DNA from: an uncultured bacterium
GTDB taxonomy: Bacteria > Cyanobacteriota > Vampirovibrionia > Gastranaerophilales > Gastranaerophilaceae
DNA: 55,152 nt
Assembly: GCA_946622415.1 (NCBI GenBank)
Contig: CAMOPX010000011.1
Span: 1 to 55,152 of the forward strand
Direction of reading: 5' to 3'
In this document: positions 15,438 to 24,589 of the stretch, piece after piece
How the letters are laid out: every line of letters begins with the position of its first letter
Numbering within the stretch: the stretch's first letter is position 1
Position numbers and translations under genes: made by a program
Notes under the pieces: generated by a model
The model's database searches: none
The model's input: only the letters and a program-made list of their open reading frames with translations
Told to the model about the DNA's origin: nothing

Positions 15438-16085
15438 TTAATATCCAAAATCGCCGTTAACAAGAAGAACATTTATTCTTCCTTTAGGAAAAGACAGCCT
15501 TGTGATTAGAATATCCGAGCATATTGAAGTTTCGGATTTGCAATCCGCACAAATTCCCGTTTTTATACATGGTGTATCAACCTTAAAAACAGAAGAAACT
15601 CTTTTGGCGTTAATGGGAGCTGCTTTTGTTCTTGCTCTTTTTATTGCATCATCTAAAGTTTTTTCAATTTTATTTACACCTGCAATAACAAAAACTTTTT
15701 TAGGTCCATAGCATAATGCCGCAATCCTGTTTCCATGCCCGTCTATATTCACAAGCTCGCCATCGTATGAAATTGCATTTGCGCTCATTAAAAAATTATC
15801 CGCACACAAACCTTCAAGAATTAATTTTCTTTTTTCTTCAGGAGTAGAGGCTTTTGCTCTATCTATTACATTATAGTTATTTTTTATAAGATAGTCTTTT
15901 AAACCCGTTTCATCCAAAGTAACCGACCCGCCCCAAGAGAATGTTTCTGTTGGTTTTGTCAGTTCTGTAATTTTTTTTATAACATCTTCTTTGTTTTCAC
16001 AATAAAATGCATTAAAATTTCTTTTTTCAAAAGCCTTTATTACGGCATTAATTAAAAGCTTATTTCTTTCAAATTTATTTTGCAT
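15438..16085 (-). CDS. LUD-domain protein (LutC/YkgG-like)
   Basis: A 215-residue protein of the LUD (lactate utilisation) domain superfamily. Motifs: FSWGGSVTLDETGL, DRAKASTPEEKRK, FLMSANAISYDGELVNIDGHGNRIAAL, PKKVFVIAGVNKI and a C-terminal cysteine cluster TPCIKTGICADCKSETSIC. The start at 16085 (MQNKFERNK) has AAGGAG 11 bases upstream and is preferred to the longer frame from 16157. LutC partners LutAB in lactate oxidation, but no lutAB is nearby, so the physiological role is open. This single-gene DUF162 type is common in anaerobes. Confidence 0.85.
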   Translation of the reverse strand: MQNKFERNKLLINAVIKAFEKRNFNAFYCENKEDVIKKITELTKPTETFSWGGSVTLDETGLKDYLIKNNYNVIDRAKASTPEEKRKLILEGLCADNFLMSANAISYDGELVNIDGHGNRIAALCYGPKKVFVIAGVNKIEKTLDDAIKRARTKAAPINAKRVSSVFKVDTPCIKTGICADCKSETSICSDILITRLSFPKGRINVLLVNGDFGY

Positions 16086-16175
16086 GGGCAAATAACTCCT
16101 TTTTTTAAATAAAGTTATCATATTAAAATATTTTTGACAATAAAATTTTTTATACAAATAATCCGTATCAAAAAA

Positions 16176-16430
16176 TTATTCATCATCCGAAATATAATTA
16201 AAATCCAAATCAGCAAGCAATTCGTCGATTTTTATTCCCAGCGATTCGCACACTTTTAAAAGAGTATTAAATTTAACATCTACTACCCCGTTTTCAATCC
16301 TGCTCCAAGTTGCAGTTGTAATTTCGGAATATTTAAATACAAACTTATTCAACGAAAGATCGTTTTTTAATCTTAATGATTTTATTCTGTCGCCCAAAAT
16401 TTTTAAGTTTTCTTTTTCGAATCGTTGCAT
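16176..16430 (-). CDS. XRE-family HTH regulator
   Basis: An 84-residue Cro/C1-type DNA-binding protein. The start at 16430 (MQRFEKENLKIL) is taken instead of the hydrophobic 12-residue extension from 16466. The HTH spans about residues 12-65: LGDRIKSLRLKNDLSLNKF, ITTATWSRIENG, LLKVCESLGIKIDELL. The tail is acidic. It is divergent from a 69-residue small gene, with ATACGTAT and TTACA-N4-TGTAA palindromes in the shared region, the layout of an autoregulated pair. Confidence 0.85.
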   Translation of the reverse strand: MQRFEKENLKILGDRIKSLRLKNDLSLNKFVFKYSEITTATWSRIENGVVDVKFNTLLKVCESLGIKIDELLADLDFNYISDDE

Positions 16431-16440
16431 AAATGTAATG

Positions 16441-16480
16441 ATATACGTATAATAAAATAAATTCATTACACGTATGTAAC
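16441..16480. promoter_or_regulatory. Putative operator pair of the divergent HTH gene
   Basis: The perfect palindrome ATACGTAT (16443-16450) and the repeat TTACA-CGTA-TGTAA (16466-16479) share the ACGTAT core. They lie 27 bp apart in the gap between the HTH gene and the 69-residue ORF, a spacing expected for autoregulatory binding. Confidence 0.45.
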
Positions 16481-16492
16481 AGGGTAAAAATT

Positions 16493-16702
16493 ATGACTTT
16501 CAGGGAAGAATTGTCTTGTTTGTTTGACAAAATATACGAACTAACAGACACATTATATAAAATAATGAATCACATGATAGAATATTCAGAATGTGAAAAT
16601 CAATATATGCAAATTAAAACAATGAATTTTAATGACATCACATATGATTTAGAAGAAAATTATAAAAAAGTAATCGAATTATGCTGTAATACTTATTATT
16701 AA
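16493..16702 (+). CDS. Small acidic helical protein (69 aa), hypothetical
   Basis: A 69-residue protein rich in Glu, Tyr and Met, predicted helical, with two cysteine pairs (YSECENQ and ELCCN). No family is recognised. It is divergent from the HTH gene, and its last codon overlaps the priA 3' end tail to tail. Its pairing with a small XRE regulator could indicate a toxin-antitoxin-like or simple regulatory unit; nothing in the sequence decides this. Confidence 0.5.
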   Translation: MTFREELSCLFDKIYELTDTLYKIMNHMIEYSECENQYMQIKTMNFNDITYDLEENYKKVIELCCNTYY

Positions 16703-18729
16703 AGTATATCCGCAGGATCAATATCTACAACCATTTTTATATCGTCGGGCAATTTTATGGATTTTAAAAATCTCAGTATTATATTGTGGCCATTTTGTGA
16801 CAACTTATTTTTTATTAAAATATTGAATCTGTATTCTTCTTTTATCTTGCTGATTACACACGGGCTCGGACCAAGAACGATAATTGTTTCATCGAGAGAA
16901 AGTTTTTTAACATAATCGGATAAATGAAGCTCTATCTCGAGTGCCGATTTTTCGGCTCTGTATTCATTTTTTGAAGATAAAACAACTCTAATCATTTTAG
17001 AATACGGCGGGTAATCCAAAAGTTCTCTCATTTTTATTTCTGAATCGTAAAATTCTTCATAATTTTGTTCTTTTGCATTCAACAAATAGAGGTTATCTTT
17101 ATTGTAGGTTTGAAAAATCACTTTTCCGGATTTTTCTCCTCTGCCGGATCTTCCTGCCACCTGTGTTAATATAGAAAAACCTCTTTCCGAGCTTCTGTAA
17201 TCCGGAAGATTAAAGCTTAAATCCGCATTAATAACGCCGACAAGCGTAACGTTTTTGTTATCCAATCCTTTAGCAATCATTTGTGTGCCGATTAAAATAT
17301 CGATTTCGCCCTTGTTGAAACGCTTCAAGAGGTCAAGATGTTCATTTTTTCTTGTTAATATATCAGAATCGAATCTTTCTATTCTATAATCAGGAAAATG
17401 CGCTCTTGTGGCAGCTTCTACTTTTTGTGTACCCATTCCGAAATGTTCAAAAACATCGCCGCCGCATTTTTTACATTTTGGGTTTTTAATTTCCGTATTA
17501 CAATAGTGACATTTATAAGAATCCGTGCTTGAATGATAAATCATCGGGATAGCACATTTCGGGCATTCAATTACCTCTCCGCATTCCATACACTGCGTAT
17601 AGCTTGCAAAACCTCTGCGGTTAATGAGAAAAATAACTTGGTTTCCCTCTTCGATTGTTTTTATAACCTGTTCTTTTAAAGTTCTTGAAAAGAGAGTATA
17701 ATTTTTTTCGGCACGCTCAAGCTTCATATCAATAACAGAAACTGTCGGCAATTGGGCGTTATTATATCTTTCTTTTAATTTAAACAGAGAATTTGTGTTT
17801 ATTGCCTCATAATAACTTTCAATAGAAGGTGTTGCAGAACCGAGCAGCAATTTTGCATCATACAATTCGCAGAGTTTTTTTGCAACGTCTTTTGTATTAT
17901 ATCTTGGATTTGGCATGGTTTGTTTATAGCCGGAATCGTGTTCTTCATCAATAATAACAAGCCCCAAATTCTGAACAGGCGCAAATATTGCGCTTCTTGC
18001 ACCAAATAAAATCTTTATTTCGTTGTTTCTCAATCTTTTCCAAGTTTCGTATTTTTCGGCTTCACTTATTGAACTGTGCCAAACAGCAACACAATCTGAG
18101 CCAAAGTGCTCCATGGTTCTGACGGTCAACTGTGTCACGAGTGCAATTTCCGGCGCCAAGAAAATAACGTTTTTGCCTTTTTTAATCGTATCTTCTATTA
18201 ATTTAAAATATATTTCGGTTTTACCCGAACCCGTTATACCATACAAAAGCGAGGTTTTAGCGCTAACATGGTTAATTTCTTCATAAATTCTTTTTTGCTC
18301 GGGCGATAGAATATGAATATCCTCTGATTTTTTTGTTTTTTTGATTTTATTTTCTATTCTCGGTTTTCTATAGTTTTTTACATTTTTTTCAAAGAATTTT
18401 TGCGGTAGCGCCGTATTTAAAACAGCTTGAACGTCGCAAAAATAATAACTCGAAACCCATTCCAAAAGTTTCAAATATTCAAGCGAAAATAAAGGAGTAG
18501 GTTCAATCACCTCGGTTATTTCTTTTGCCTTTATTCCTTCTTCAAGATAGTTTGAAAATCCGACAACATAAGCTTTCAGGCCTTCTTTTCTTCTTCCGAA
18601 GGGAACCAGCACTGCGACACCAATTTTAATTTCATCTTTTAGCCTTTCTGGAATCAAATAGCTAAAGGTTTTTGAACCCAATTTACCTATATCAACAAGC
18701 ACCTGAGCATATTTTGGATTTTCTTGCAT
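16699..18729 (-). CDS. priA: Primosomal protein N' (replication restart helicase PriA)
   Basis: A 3'-5' superfamily 2 helicase that reloads the replisome at stalled forks. The 676-residue protein has an N-terminal DNA-binding domain (YAQVLVDIGKLGSKTFSYLIP), Walker A GITGSGKTEIYF (about 163-174) and Walker B VIIDEEHDSGYKQ. Eight zinc-binding cysteines follow, in CMECGEVIECPKC and CHYCNTEIKNPKCKKCGG. Helicase motifs IGTQMIAKGLD and QVAGRSGRGEKSGKV are present. The stop of the upstream small secreted-protein gene abuts its ATG, so they are probably co-transcribed with polA. Confidence 0.97.
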   Translation of the reverse strand: MQENPKYAQVLVDIGKLGSKTFSYLIPERLKDEIKIGVAVLVPFGRRKEGLKAYVVGFSNYLEEGIKAKEITEVIEPTPLFSLEYLKLLEWVSSYYFCDVQAVLNTALPQKFFEKNVKNYRKPRIENKIKKTKKSEDIHILSPEQKRIYEEINHVSAKTSLLYGITGSGKTEIYFKLIEDTIKKGKNVIFLAPEIALVTQLTVRTMEHFGSDCVAVWHSSISEAEKYETWKRLRNNEIKILFGARSAIFAPVQNLGLVIIDEEHDSGYKQTMPNPRYNTKDVAKKLCELYDAKLLLGSATPSIESYYEAINTNSLFKLKERYNNAQLPTVSVIDMKLERAEKNYTLFSRTLKEQVIKTIEEGNQVIFLINRRGFASYTQCMECGEVIECPKCAIPMIYHSSTDSYKCHYCNTEIKNPKCKKCGGDVFEHFGMGTQKVEAATRAHFPDYRIERFDSDILTRKNEHLDLLKRFNKGEIDILIGTQMIAKGLDNKNVTLVGVINADLSFNLPDYRSSERGFSILTQVAGRSGRGEKSGKVIFQTYNKDNLYLLNAKEQNYEEFYDSEIKMRELLDYPPYSKMIRVVLSSKNEYRAEKSALEIELHLSDYVKKLSLDETIIVLGPSPCVISKIKEEYRFNILIKNKLSQNGHNIILRFLKSIKLPDDIKMVVDIDPADIL

Positions 18730-19088
18730 TATTTAACCTGCTCAATTGGGGTTTTGAGTTTTTCCGAAAGTAAACTAAACACATCCGCCGCAACGACGCT
18801 ACCAAGAGAATAGTCACTGTTTTGGGGTAAAATTTTAACCTCTGTTTGATTTTGATAACGCTTTGTAACGGTTAAAAGATAGTATTTACCCGCATTTAAA
18901 AACAAAATGTAGCCGTTTTTGGATTGAAGTTCTGAAATTGTATATTCGTTTGCTGCATTTAATACGGCAACGGCATTCATATAGACCGTATCCGCATCAT
19001 TCGGATATAGTTTGTAGCATTCTTCAAGATTGAATGCATAAGCACTTATTGTAAATAAAAAACCGAGTATCAAAAATAGCTTCTTCAT
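18729..19088 (-). CDS. Small secreted protein between polA and priA
   Basis: A 119-residue protein with a clear signal peptide (MKKLFLILGFLFTISAYA) and a mature domain starting FNLEECYKLYPND. It has no recognised family and no catalytic motif; beta-rich patches such as YILFLNAGKYYLLTVTKRY are visible. Its ATG overlaps the polA stop by one base and its stop overlaps the priA start by one base, so three genes are tightly coupled. That exported proteins sit inside a DNA-replication operon is probably just compact packing. Confidence 0.75.
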   Translation of the reverse strand: MKKLFLILGFLFTISAYAFNLEECYKLYPNDADTVYMNAVAVLNAANEYTISELQSKNGYILFLNAGKYYLLTVTKRYQNQTEVKILPQNSDYSLGSVVAADVFSLLSEKLKTPIEQVK

Positions 19089-21715
19089 TATTTTTCCATC
19101 CAGGTTTTTCCGTATCCGACTTCTACTTTCAAAGGCACTCTCAAGGGTTGATTCATTTCCATTGATTTTATAACCAATCCTTTTACTTCTTCTATTTCAT
19201 TATCCGGCACTTCAAGTACAAGTTCATCATGGATTTGTAGTATCATTTTTGATTTATAATTCTTTAATTTTGAATACAAATCAACCATTGCCATTTTGAT
19301 TATATCAGCACTTGTTCCTTGCAGAGGTGCATTAATTGCAGCTCTATAGGCAAATTCTCTTATATTTGCATTTCTTGAATTTAATTCAGCGCCTAAATAT
19401 CTTCTTCTTCCGTACAAAGTTTCAACATATCCGTTTATTTGGGCTTTTTCCACTGTTTCTTGCATATATTGAGAAATTTTCGGATAGGTTTCAAAATATT
19501 TATTTATCAAATCCTGTGCCTCATATGGAGAAATCTTTAATGTTTGAGAAAGTCCGTATCTTGTTTGTCCGTATATTATACCGAAATTAACGGTTTTTGC
19601 GATTCTTCTTTGCTGTTTTGTAACCTCTTCAACAGGAATGCCATAGATTTTTGATGCTGTAACAGAATGGATATCTATATCTTTTATAAAAGCATCAGTT
19701 AAAATCTCGTCTTTAGAATAATGCGCAAGAAGTCTTAGTTCAACTTGCGAATAATCTGCGGATAGAATCACACTGTTTGGTTCGGATGGCACAAAAGCAC
19801 CTCTGATTCTGTTAGAAAATTCTGTTCTTATGGGAATATTTTGCAAATTAGGTTCAGATGAAGACAATCTGCCCGTTGTTGTCACAATTTGATTGAAATG
19901 GGTATGGATTTTTCCATCTTGTTTAATTAATTTAGGAAGTGCGTCAATATACGTTGTTTTTAATTTCATCAATTGACGATGTTCTAAAATATCTCTTGCT
20001 ATTTGATGTTCAATTGCTAAATCCTCAAGTATTTTTGCACCTGTTGAAAAATTACCCGATTTTCCCTTTTTCTTCGGAGCAATTTGTAATTTTTCAAAAA
20101 GAGCCTCTGCAACCTGTTTTGGAGAATTTATATTAAAAACATATCCTGTTGTATCATATATTTTCTTTTCGTATTCTTTTATTTTTTGAGTTATTATTTC
20201 ATCTAAATTTTTAAAACATTCTAAATCCAATTTAACACCCGTTAATTCCATATCCTTTAGGACATAAGAAAGCGGAAGTTCAACATTATTTAATAAATCA
20301 AGTTCTTTTTGCGACAATGTTTTATTATAAAAATCGTATAAATCAGATAAATATGAACTCAATAAAGCATAGTCATTTTCATCAGGAATAGCTTTTAAAT
20401 ATTCATTTATTTGTGTAATTAAATCGTGTTTTCTTGATGAATCTTTTATATAACCCGCCAACTGTACATCACAGATTATTCCTTCGATTTTAGATGTTAT
20501 ATTTTTAATATCATATACAATTTTTTTAATTTCAGGGTTTTCAATTATGCTTTTAACATCATCACAGGCAGATTTTAATACTTTATTATCTTTAGATATA
20601 TAGCAATAATTTTTATCTTGAAAATCTTCTAAAAATCCTATTGTATCACCGTTTTTGATATCGGAAATCAAAAGCTCTTCGATTTTTTTGGTTTCTTTTT
20701 TTTGAATATCCGAAAAATCAAATAATCCCAACTGTCCTTTATTTTCTTCCTTTTCTTCTTCTATTGGTGAAAATTTAACGATTTCATCCGTATTTTCACA
20801 AGAATTTTGATTTTTAAAAGGAGTTAAAATTGTATCAATTTTTTTAATAAAGGTATAGAATTGCAATTTTTGAAGATATTTTGCGACGTTATCTTTGTTT
20901 GGAATATTAAGACACGCCTTTTCAAAATCAAAATCAATATCAACATCTTCAACAATTTTTGCAAGATATTGAGATAAATATGCATCCTCTTTTCCTGAAA
21001 CAAGTTTTTCTTTTAGGGCTTTTTTTGTAATCTTATCAATATTTTCATATATATTATCGAGCGTTTTATATTCTGAAAGCAGTCCGGAAGCAGATTTTGG
21101 TCCTATGCCTTTAATCCCCGGAATATTATCCGAAGTATCTCCGCACAAAGCCTTATAGTCAACAATTTGTTCGGGGTATACCTCCATTTTTTCAAAAACT
21201 TCTAATCTGTTATATTTAACAAGCTCCCCTTTTGAAGGAATCAAAATAGTAACAAGTCCCTCATTATCCACAAGCTGAAAGGCATCTCTGTCGCCCGTTA
21301 GCACATAGGTTTTATGTCCTTCTTTGCGTGCTTTATTTGCAATAGTGCCTATTATATCGTCACCTTCAAAGCCTTCTTTTGTATATATAGGAATTTCAAA
21401 CGCATCAAGTCCTTCTTTGATTAATTCAATCTGGCTTCTTAATGTATCCGGCATTGCAAGCCTGTTTGCTTTATATTCTTCATATTTTTCAACTCTGAAG
21501 GTTTTTTTTGAAACATCAAAAGCAACAGCAATAGCATTCGGTTTAATGTTTAGTTTTTTATCCTGCAATAAATCGAAAATAGCTTTAAAAAACCCATATA
21601 CCGCCCAAGTAGGCTCATGGGATGTTGTTTGCATATTTGTACGTTCAAGTGCAAAAAACATTCTAAAAGCTAGAGCATGCCCGTCTATCAGTATAAGAGT
21701 TTTTTTGTTTTCCAT
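19088..21715 (-). CDS. polA: DNA polymerase I
   Basis: An 875-residue repair and lagging-strand polymerase. The N-terminal 5' nuclease domain (1-290) has LIDGHALAFRMFFAL, EGFEGDDIIGTIA, TGDRDAFQLV and GDTSDNIPGIKGIGPKSA. The polymerase domain has motif A SADYSQVELRLLAHYS (about 655), motif B RRIAKTVNFGIIYGQT and motif C LQIHDELVLEVP (about 829). In the middle proofreading domain I cannot find the DxE and other carboxylates of an active 3'-5' exonuclease (GDTIGFLEDFQD is the corresponding region), so proofreading is probably lost, as in Taq and many others. It heads an operon with the secreted gene and priA. Confidence 0.97.
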   Translation of the reverse strand: MENKKTLILIDGHALAFRMFFALERTNMQTTSHEPTWAVYGFFKAIFDLLQDKKLNIKPNAIAVAFDVSKKTFRVEKYEEYKANRLAMPDTLRSQIELIKEGLDAFEIPIYTKEGFEGDDIIGTIANKARKEGHKTYVLTGDRDAFQLVDNEGLVTILIPSKGELVKYNRLEVFEKMEVYPEQIVDYKALCGDTSDNIPGIKGIGPKSASGLLSEYKTLDNIYENIDKITKKALKEKLVSGKEDAYLSQYLAKIVEDVDIDFDFEKACLNIPNKDNVAKYLQKLQFYTFIKKIDTILTPFKNQNSCENTDEIVKFSPIEEEKEENKGQLGLFDFSDIQKKETKKIEELLISDIKNGDTIGFLEDFQDKNYCYISKDNKVLKSACDDVKSIIENPEIKKIVYDIKNITSKIEGIICDVQLAGYIKDSSRKHDLITQINEYLKAIPDENDYALLSSYLSDLYDFYNKTLSQKELDLLNNVELPLSYVLKDMELTGVKLDLECFKNLDEIITQKIKEYEKKIYDTTGYVFNINSPKQVAEALFEKLQIAPKKKGKSGNFSTGAKILEDLAIEHQIARDILEHRQLMKLKTTYIDALPKLIKQDGKIHTHFNQIVTTTGRLSSSEPNLQNIPIRTEFSNRIRGAFVPSEPNSVILSADYSQVELRLLAHYSKDEILTDAFIKDIDIHSVTASKIYGIPVEEVTKQQRRIAKTVNFGIIYGQTRYGLSQTLKISPYEAQDLINKYFETYPKISQYMQETVEKAQINGYVETLYGRRRYLGAELNSRNANIREFAYRAAINAPLQGTSADIIKMAMVDLYSKLKNYKSKMILQIHDELVLEVPDNEIEEVKGLVIKSMEMNQPLRVPLKVEVGYGKTWMEK

Positions 21716-21743
21716 ATCTTCTCCACAAGCCGTATTAAATTTG

Positions 21744-22451
21744 TTATTGCAAACTTCTCGGGATTTTTATTTTCTTTTTATCCATTTTAGGCTTCATACA
21801 AATCCAAAAGAAATTTTTTATGTACGGTGCAATAAGCATTATTATAAGACTTAATATAATATCATAACCGATTTTACTTCCGCTGACCACATTAACAATC
21901 AAAGGAATCATGGAAAAATCTATTGCTTTAAAAATTGCCAATATAACACAATAAATAAGGGCGCATATATGTATTGTAAAAACCCCTAAAACGGCGCTCA
22001 ACAAGCGAACTCTCAGGGTATGCTTCAGTTTTAATAAAGCTCCGACTATAAAAATTGCACAAATAAAACCCAAAAAATAACCGAAAGGATAGGTTTTAAT
22101 GTATTCTAAACCTCCGCCAAATAAAAATATCGGATATATAAAAAACCCAACAACCAGATAAATCAAAAAAGTAACAAGGCTGTATACTCTTCCTACCAAA
22201 TATATTATGAATATCATTGCAGGAATTTGCGGAGAATAGGATATTTCTTTTGAAACAAATCCGAGTCCCGCGGGCGTCATGGTTAATACAGGGATACTAA
22301 AATTTAATTGAGTAAATGTTGTAACCAAAATCAAAAGAAAACACATTCCGCAAACAATAAGCGTACCCAAGGTAAAAGGTGTACTTTGCCCTTTATAAAT
22401 GTATTGTTCAAATATATCTCTGTATCTTTTATTAATTGAATCCATTTTCAT
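21744..22451 (-). CDS. BioY-like biotin transporter S component
   Basis: A 235-residue integral membrane protein with about six hydrophobic segments. The segment LFGGGLEYIKTYPFGYFLGF (about 123-142) carries the GGxxY...P/FGYxxGF signature of BioY, the substrate-binding subunit of biotin ECF transporters. There is also a preceding proline-containing helix (TFTQLNFSIPVLTMTPAG). No EcfA/EcfT genes are nearby, so it may use a shared ECF module or act alone, as some BioY do. It overlaps rimI by 20 bases. The family assignment rests on motif memory and is moderate. Confidence 0.65.
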   Translation of the reverse strand: MKMDSINKRYRDIFEQYIYKGQSTPFTLGTLIVCGMCFLLILVTTFTQLNFSIPVLTMTPAGLGFVSKEISYSPQIPAMIFIIYLVGRVYSLVTFLIYLVVGFFIYPIFLFGGGLEYIKTYPFGYFLGFICAIFIVGALLKLKHTLRVRLLSAVLGVFTIHICALIYCVILAIFKAIDFSMIPLIVNVVSGSKIGYDIILSLIIMLIAPYIKNFFWICMKPKMDKKKIKIPRSLQ

Positions 22452-22959
22452 TTTTATTATTTATCTCAACTCTTAAATTATCGTACAGGTCTTTATATTT
22501 CTTGTCAAAAATATTCTCGCTCCACATTATGAGCGCATCTTCGTTATTGTCCTGATAGTAATTTTTTCTGATACCTAAAGACTTAAATCCGAACTTTTCG
22601 TACAAATGAATTGCATTTTTATTGGAAACCCTGACTTCAAGCGTTATATATTTTATTTTTGATTTATAACATTCATCAATAGATTCCAATAAAAGTCTGT
22701 GTGCAAATTTTCTGTTACGATAATCCGGATGAACGGACAAATTTGTAACATGGGCTTCATCCACTATTTTCCAAATGCCCATATAGCCTACACATCTGTT
22801 TTCATTATTTACTATGCAATGATAGGAAGAAATTTGGTTATTTAATTCCGCAACAAACGAATCTCTTGACCAATGGTGCTTTCCATAGCAGCACTCTTCA
22901 ATAGTCAAAATATCATCTATATTTTCACGTTCCATTTTTTTGATAAAAAATTCTTCCAT
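22432..22959 (-). CDS. rimI: Ribosomal-protein-alanine N-acetyltransferase RimI-like
   Basis: A 175-residue GNAT acetyltransferase. Motif A region: VTNLSVHPDYRNRKFAHRLL (about 71-90), whose R-N-R-K-F-A variant of Q/RxxGxG/A binds acetyl-CoA. RimI hallmarks: TIEECCYGKHHWSRDSF at the N-terminus, TLEVRVSNKNAIHLYEKFGF and RKNYYQDNNEDALIM. In bacteria RimI acetylates the N-terminus of ribosomal protein S18 and sometimes other proteins. It lies just upstream of and overlapping the BioY-like gene and is likely co-transcribed with speD. Confidence 0.88.
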   Translation of the reverse strand: MEEFFIKKMERENIDDILTIEECCYGKHHWSRDSFVAELNNQISSYHCIVNNENRCVGYMGIWKIVDEAHVTNLSVHPDYRNRKFAHRLLLESIDECYKSKIKYITLEVRVSNKNAIHLYEKFGFKSLGIRKNYYQDNNEDALIMWSENIFDKKYKDLYDNLRVEINNKNENGFN

Positions 22960-22988
22960 AAGAATATAATATCAAAACCCGAAAAAAA

Positions 22989-23450
22989 TTAAAATGCTTC
23001 TGACACTTTAAAAGATTGATGTTCTACATTATGAGCACTAAAATCAATAAGACCTCTATTCAGTTGTGAATATTTAGCGTCTTTTGAATTGAATTTTTTC
23101 TTTAAAAATTCGTAAGAAATTTTAGGATCGCATTGTTCGCCGCATGTAAATAAATCAACGGCAGCATATCCGAATTCGGGCCATGTATGAATGGCAAGAT
23201 GGCTTTCTGAAATAATAACAACACCGGAAACTCCGTGAGGCATAAACAAATGAAAACATTTATTAACCACTGTCGCGCCACATTCAAGTGCAGCTTGTAA
23301 CATATATTTTTCGACCAACTCGGGATTGTTTAATACGTTAGGATCGCATTCAAAAAATTCCGCTAAAATGTGTCTTCCCAAATACTGTGCATTGTTACAT
23401 TTCAATGTGTTTTCACAGTTCATGTCGCTTATAGGTGTCATTATTGCCAA
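22989..23450 (-). CDS. speD: S-adenosylmethionine decarboxylase proenzyme
   Basis: A pyruvoyl-dependent enzyme that supplies decarboxylated SAM for spermidine synthesis. At 153 residues it is the short class 1B prokaryotic type. The self-cleavage site is [11 protein letters not shown] (about 79-89), in which the Ser becomes the pyruvoyl group. The proton-donor Cys lies in TCGEQCDP, and [13 protein letters not shown] and [10 protein letters not shown] are conserved. There is an N-terminal extension of about 25 residues. A SpeE partner is not in the window. Confidence 0.93.
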   Translation of the reverse strand: MAIMTPISDMNCENTLKCNNAQYLGRHILAEFFECDPNVLNNPELVEKYMLQAALECGATVVNKCFHLFMPHGVSGVVIISESHLAIHTWPEFGYAAVDLFTCGEQCDPKISYEFLKKKFNSKDAKYSQLNRGLIDFSAHNVEHQSFKVSEAF

Positions 23451-23641
23451 TTCATATTCCCCCTTATATTTTTATTTTTTCTGTTCGCAAGAACAATTAT
23501 ACACTATATCTAAAAACATACAAGAAAAATTTTTTTACTGAAATAATACAAATCTTAACATTTTTTAATAAGTTTTTCAAGAAACAAACAATACTGTTTT
23601 ATGGTATGATATAAAAACGAAAATTAATATCGGGAAATATT

Positions 23642-24589
23642 ATGATTCTTGAATTAGTACAAAAATTTGTTCCATTAAAAGTTAAAACTTTTCTGAAGCC
23701 ATATTTCAGATTAATTTTTCCAAATAAATTAATGTCTGTTTTATGGATAACTTTTCGCTGCACTTATAGCTGCAGTTATTGTCCGTTTTGTTCAAAACAG
23801 AGCAATTTTCCTCAACAATTTCCGATTGAATGTGAAAAAAGCGGAGAAGAATGGATTGAAGCTCTTAAAAAAATACCGCCCACTTCTTTTTATATATCAG
23901 GCGGAGAACCTTTTTTGTATAAAGATTTACCGTATATTATAAACAATCTACCTGATAAACATTCAATAATAGGGATTATAACCAATTTATCAATGCCGAT
24001 AAGTGTATATGAAAAAGTTTCCAAAAAAATACATTTAAATGTTTCTTTTCATCGTGAATTTGTTAATGAAACGGATTTTATAGAAAAAATATTGGCACTT
24101 AAAAACCGTTTTCATATTAATGTCAATATTGTAGCAACCGAAGAAAATTTTGATTTTATAAAAAACAAAATCCATATTTTTGATAAAAACGAAATACCTT
24201 ATCATATTGACCCTCTTGTTGATAATGCCAATAAAATCCACGAATATAGCATTGAATATAAAGAATTATTGAAAAAATATTTGGAAAAAAGCAGAACCAT
24301 CAAAACCGAAGAAAAATTAGCTCAAAAAATTCCCAAAAAATGTTCTGCCGGAAGAAATTATTATAATTTATTGCCAAACGGAAATGCCTTAGTATGTTCG
24401 CGCATAATTGATTATAAATATTCTCCGTTTATACAAGAGGAAGTTGATGAATCCGCTTGTTTAGGAAATATTTTTGATGGCTCATTTTATCTGAATTCCG
24501 ACGATTGCATTTGCAAATACGATTGTATTGCGCATTGTGACAGAGATTATGCAAAAATCTCAATTATAAAGAATAAAGTGCACAAATAA
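23642..24589 (+). CDS. Radical SAM protein with C-terminal cysteine cluster
   Basis: A 315-residue radical SAM enzyme. The N-terminus is hydrophobic and basic (FVPLKVKTFLKPYFRLIFP). The cluster motif CTYSCSYCPFC starts near residue 40. Then come SFYISGGEPFLYKDLPYI (SAM-contacting GGEP) and a SPASM-like tail with CSAGRNYYNLLPNGNALVC and CICKYDCIAHCDRD, enough cysteines for an auxiliary Fe-S cluster. The substrate is unknown. Its 3' end overlaps that of a methyltransferase by 26 bp, tail to tail, which may point to a shared peptide- or sugar-modification island. Confidence 0.85.
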   Translation: MILELVQKFVPLKVKTFLKPYFRLIFPNKLMSVLWITFRCTYSCSYCPFCSKQSNFPQQFPIECEKSGEEWIEALKKIPPTSFYISGGEPFLYKDLPYIINNLPDKHSIIGIITNLSMPISVYEKVSKKIHLNVSFHREFVNETDFIEKILALKNRFHINVNIVATEENFDFIKNKIHIFDKNEIPYHIDPLVDNANKIHEYSIEYKELLKKYLEKSRTIKTEEKLAQKIPKKCSAGRNYYNLLPNGNALVCSRIIDYKYSPFIQEEVDESACLGNIFDGSFYLNSDDCICKYDCIAHCDRDYAKISIIKNKVHK

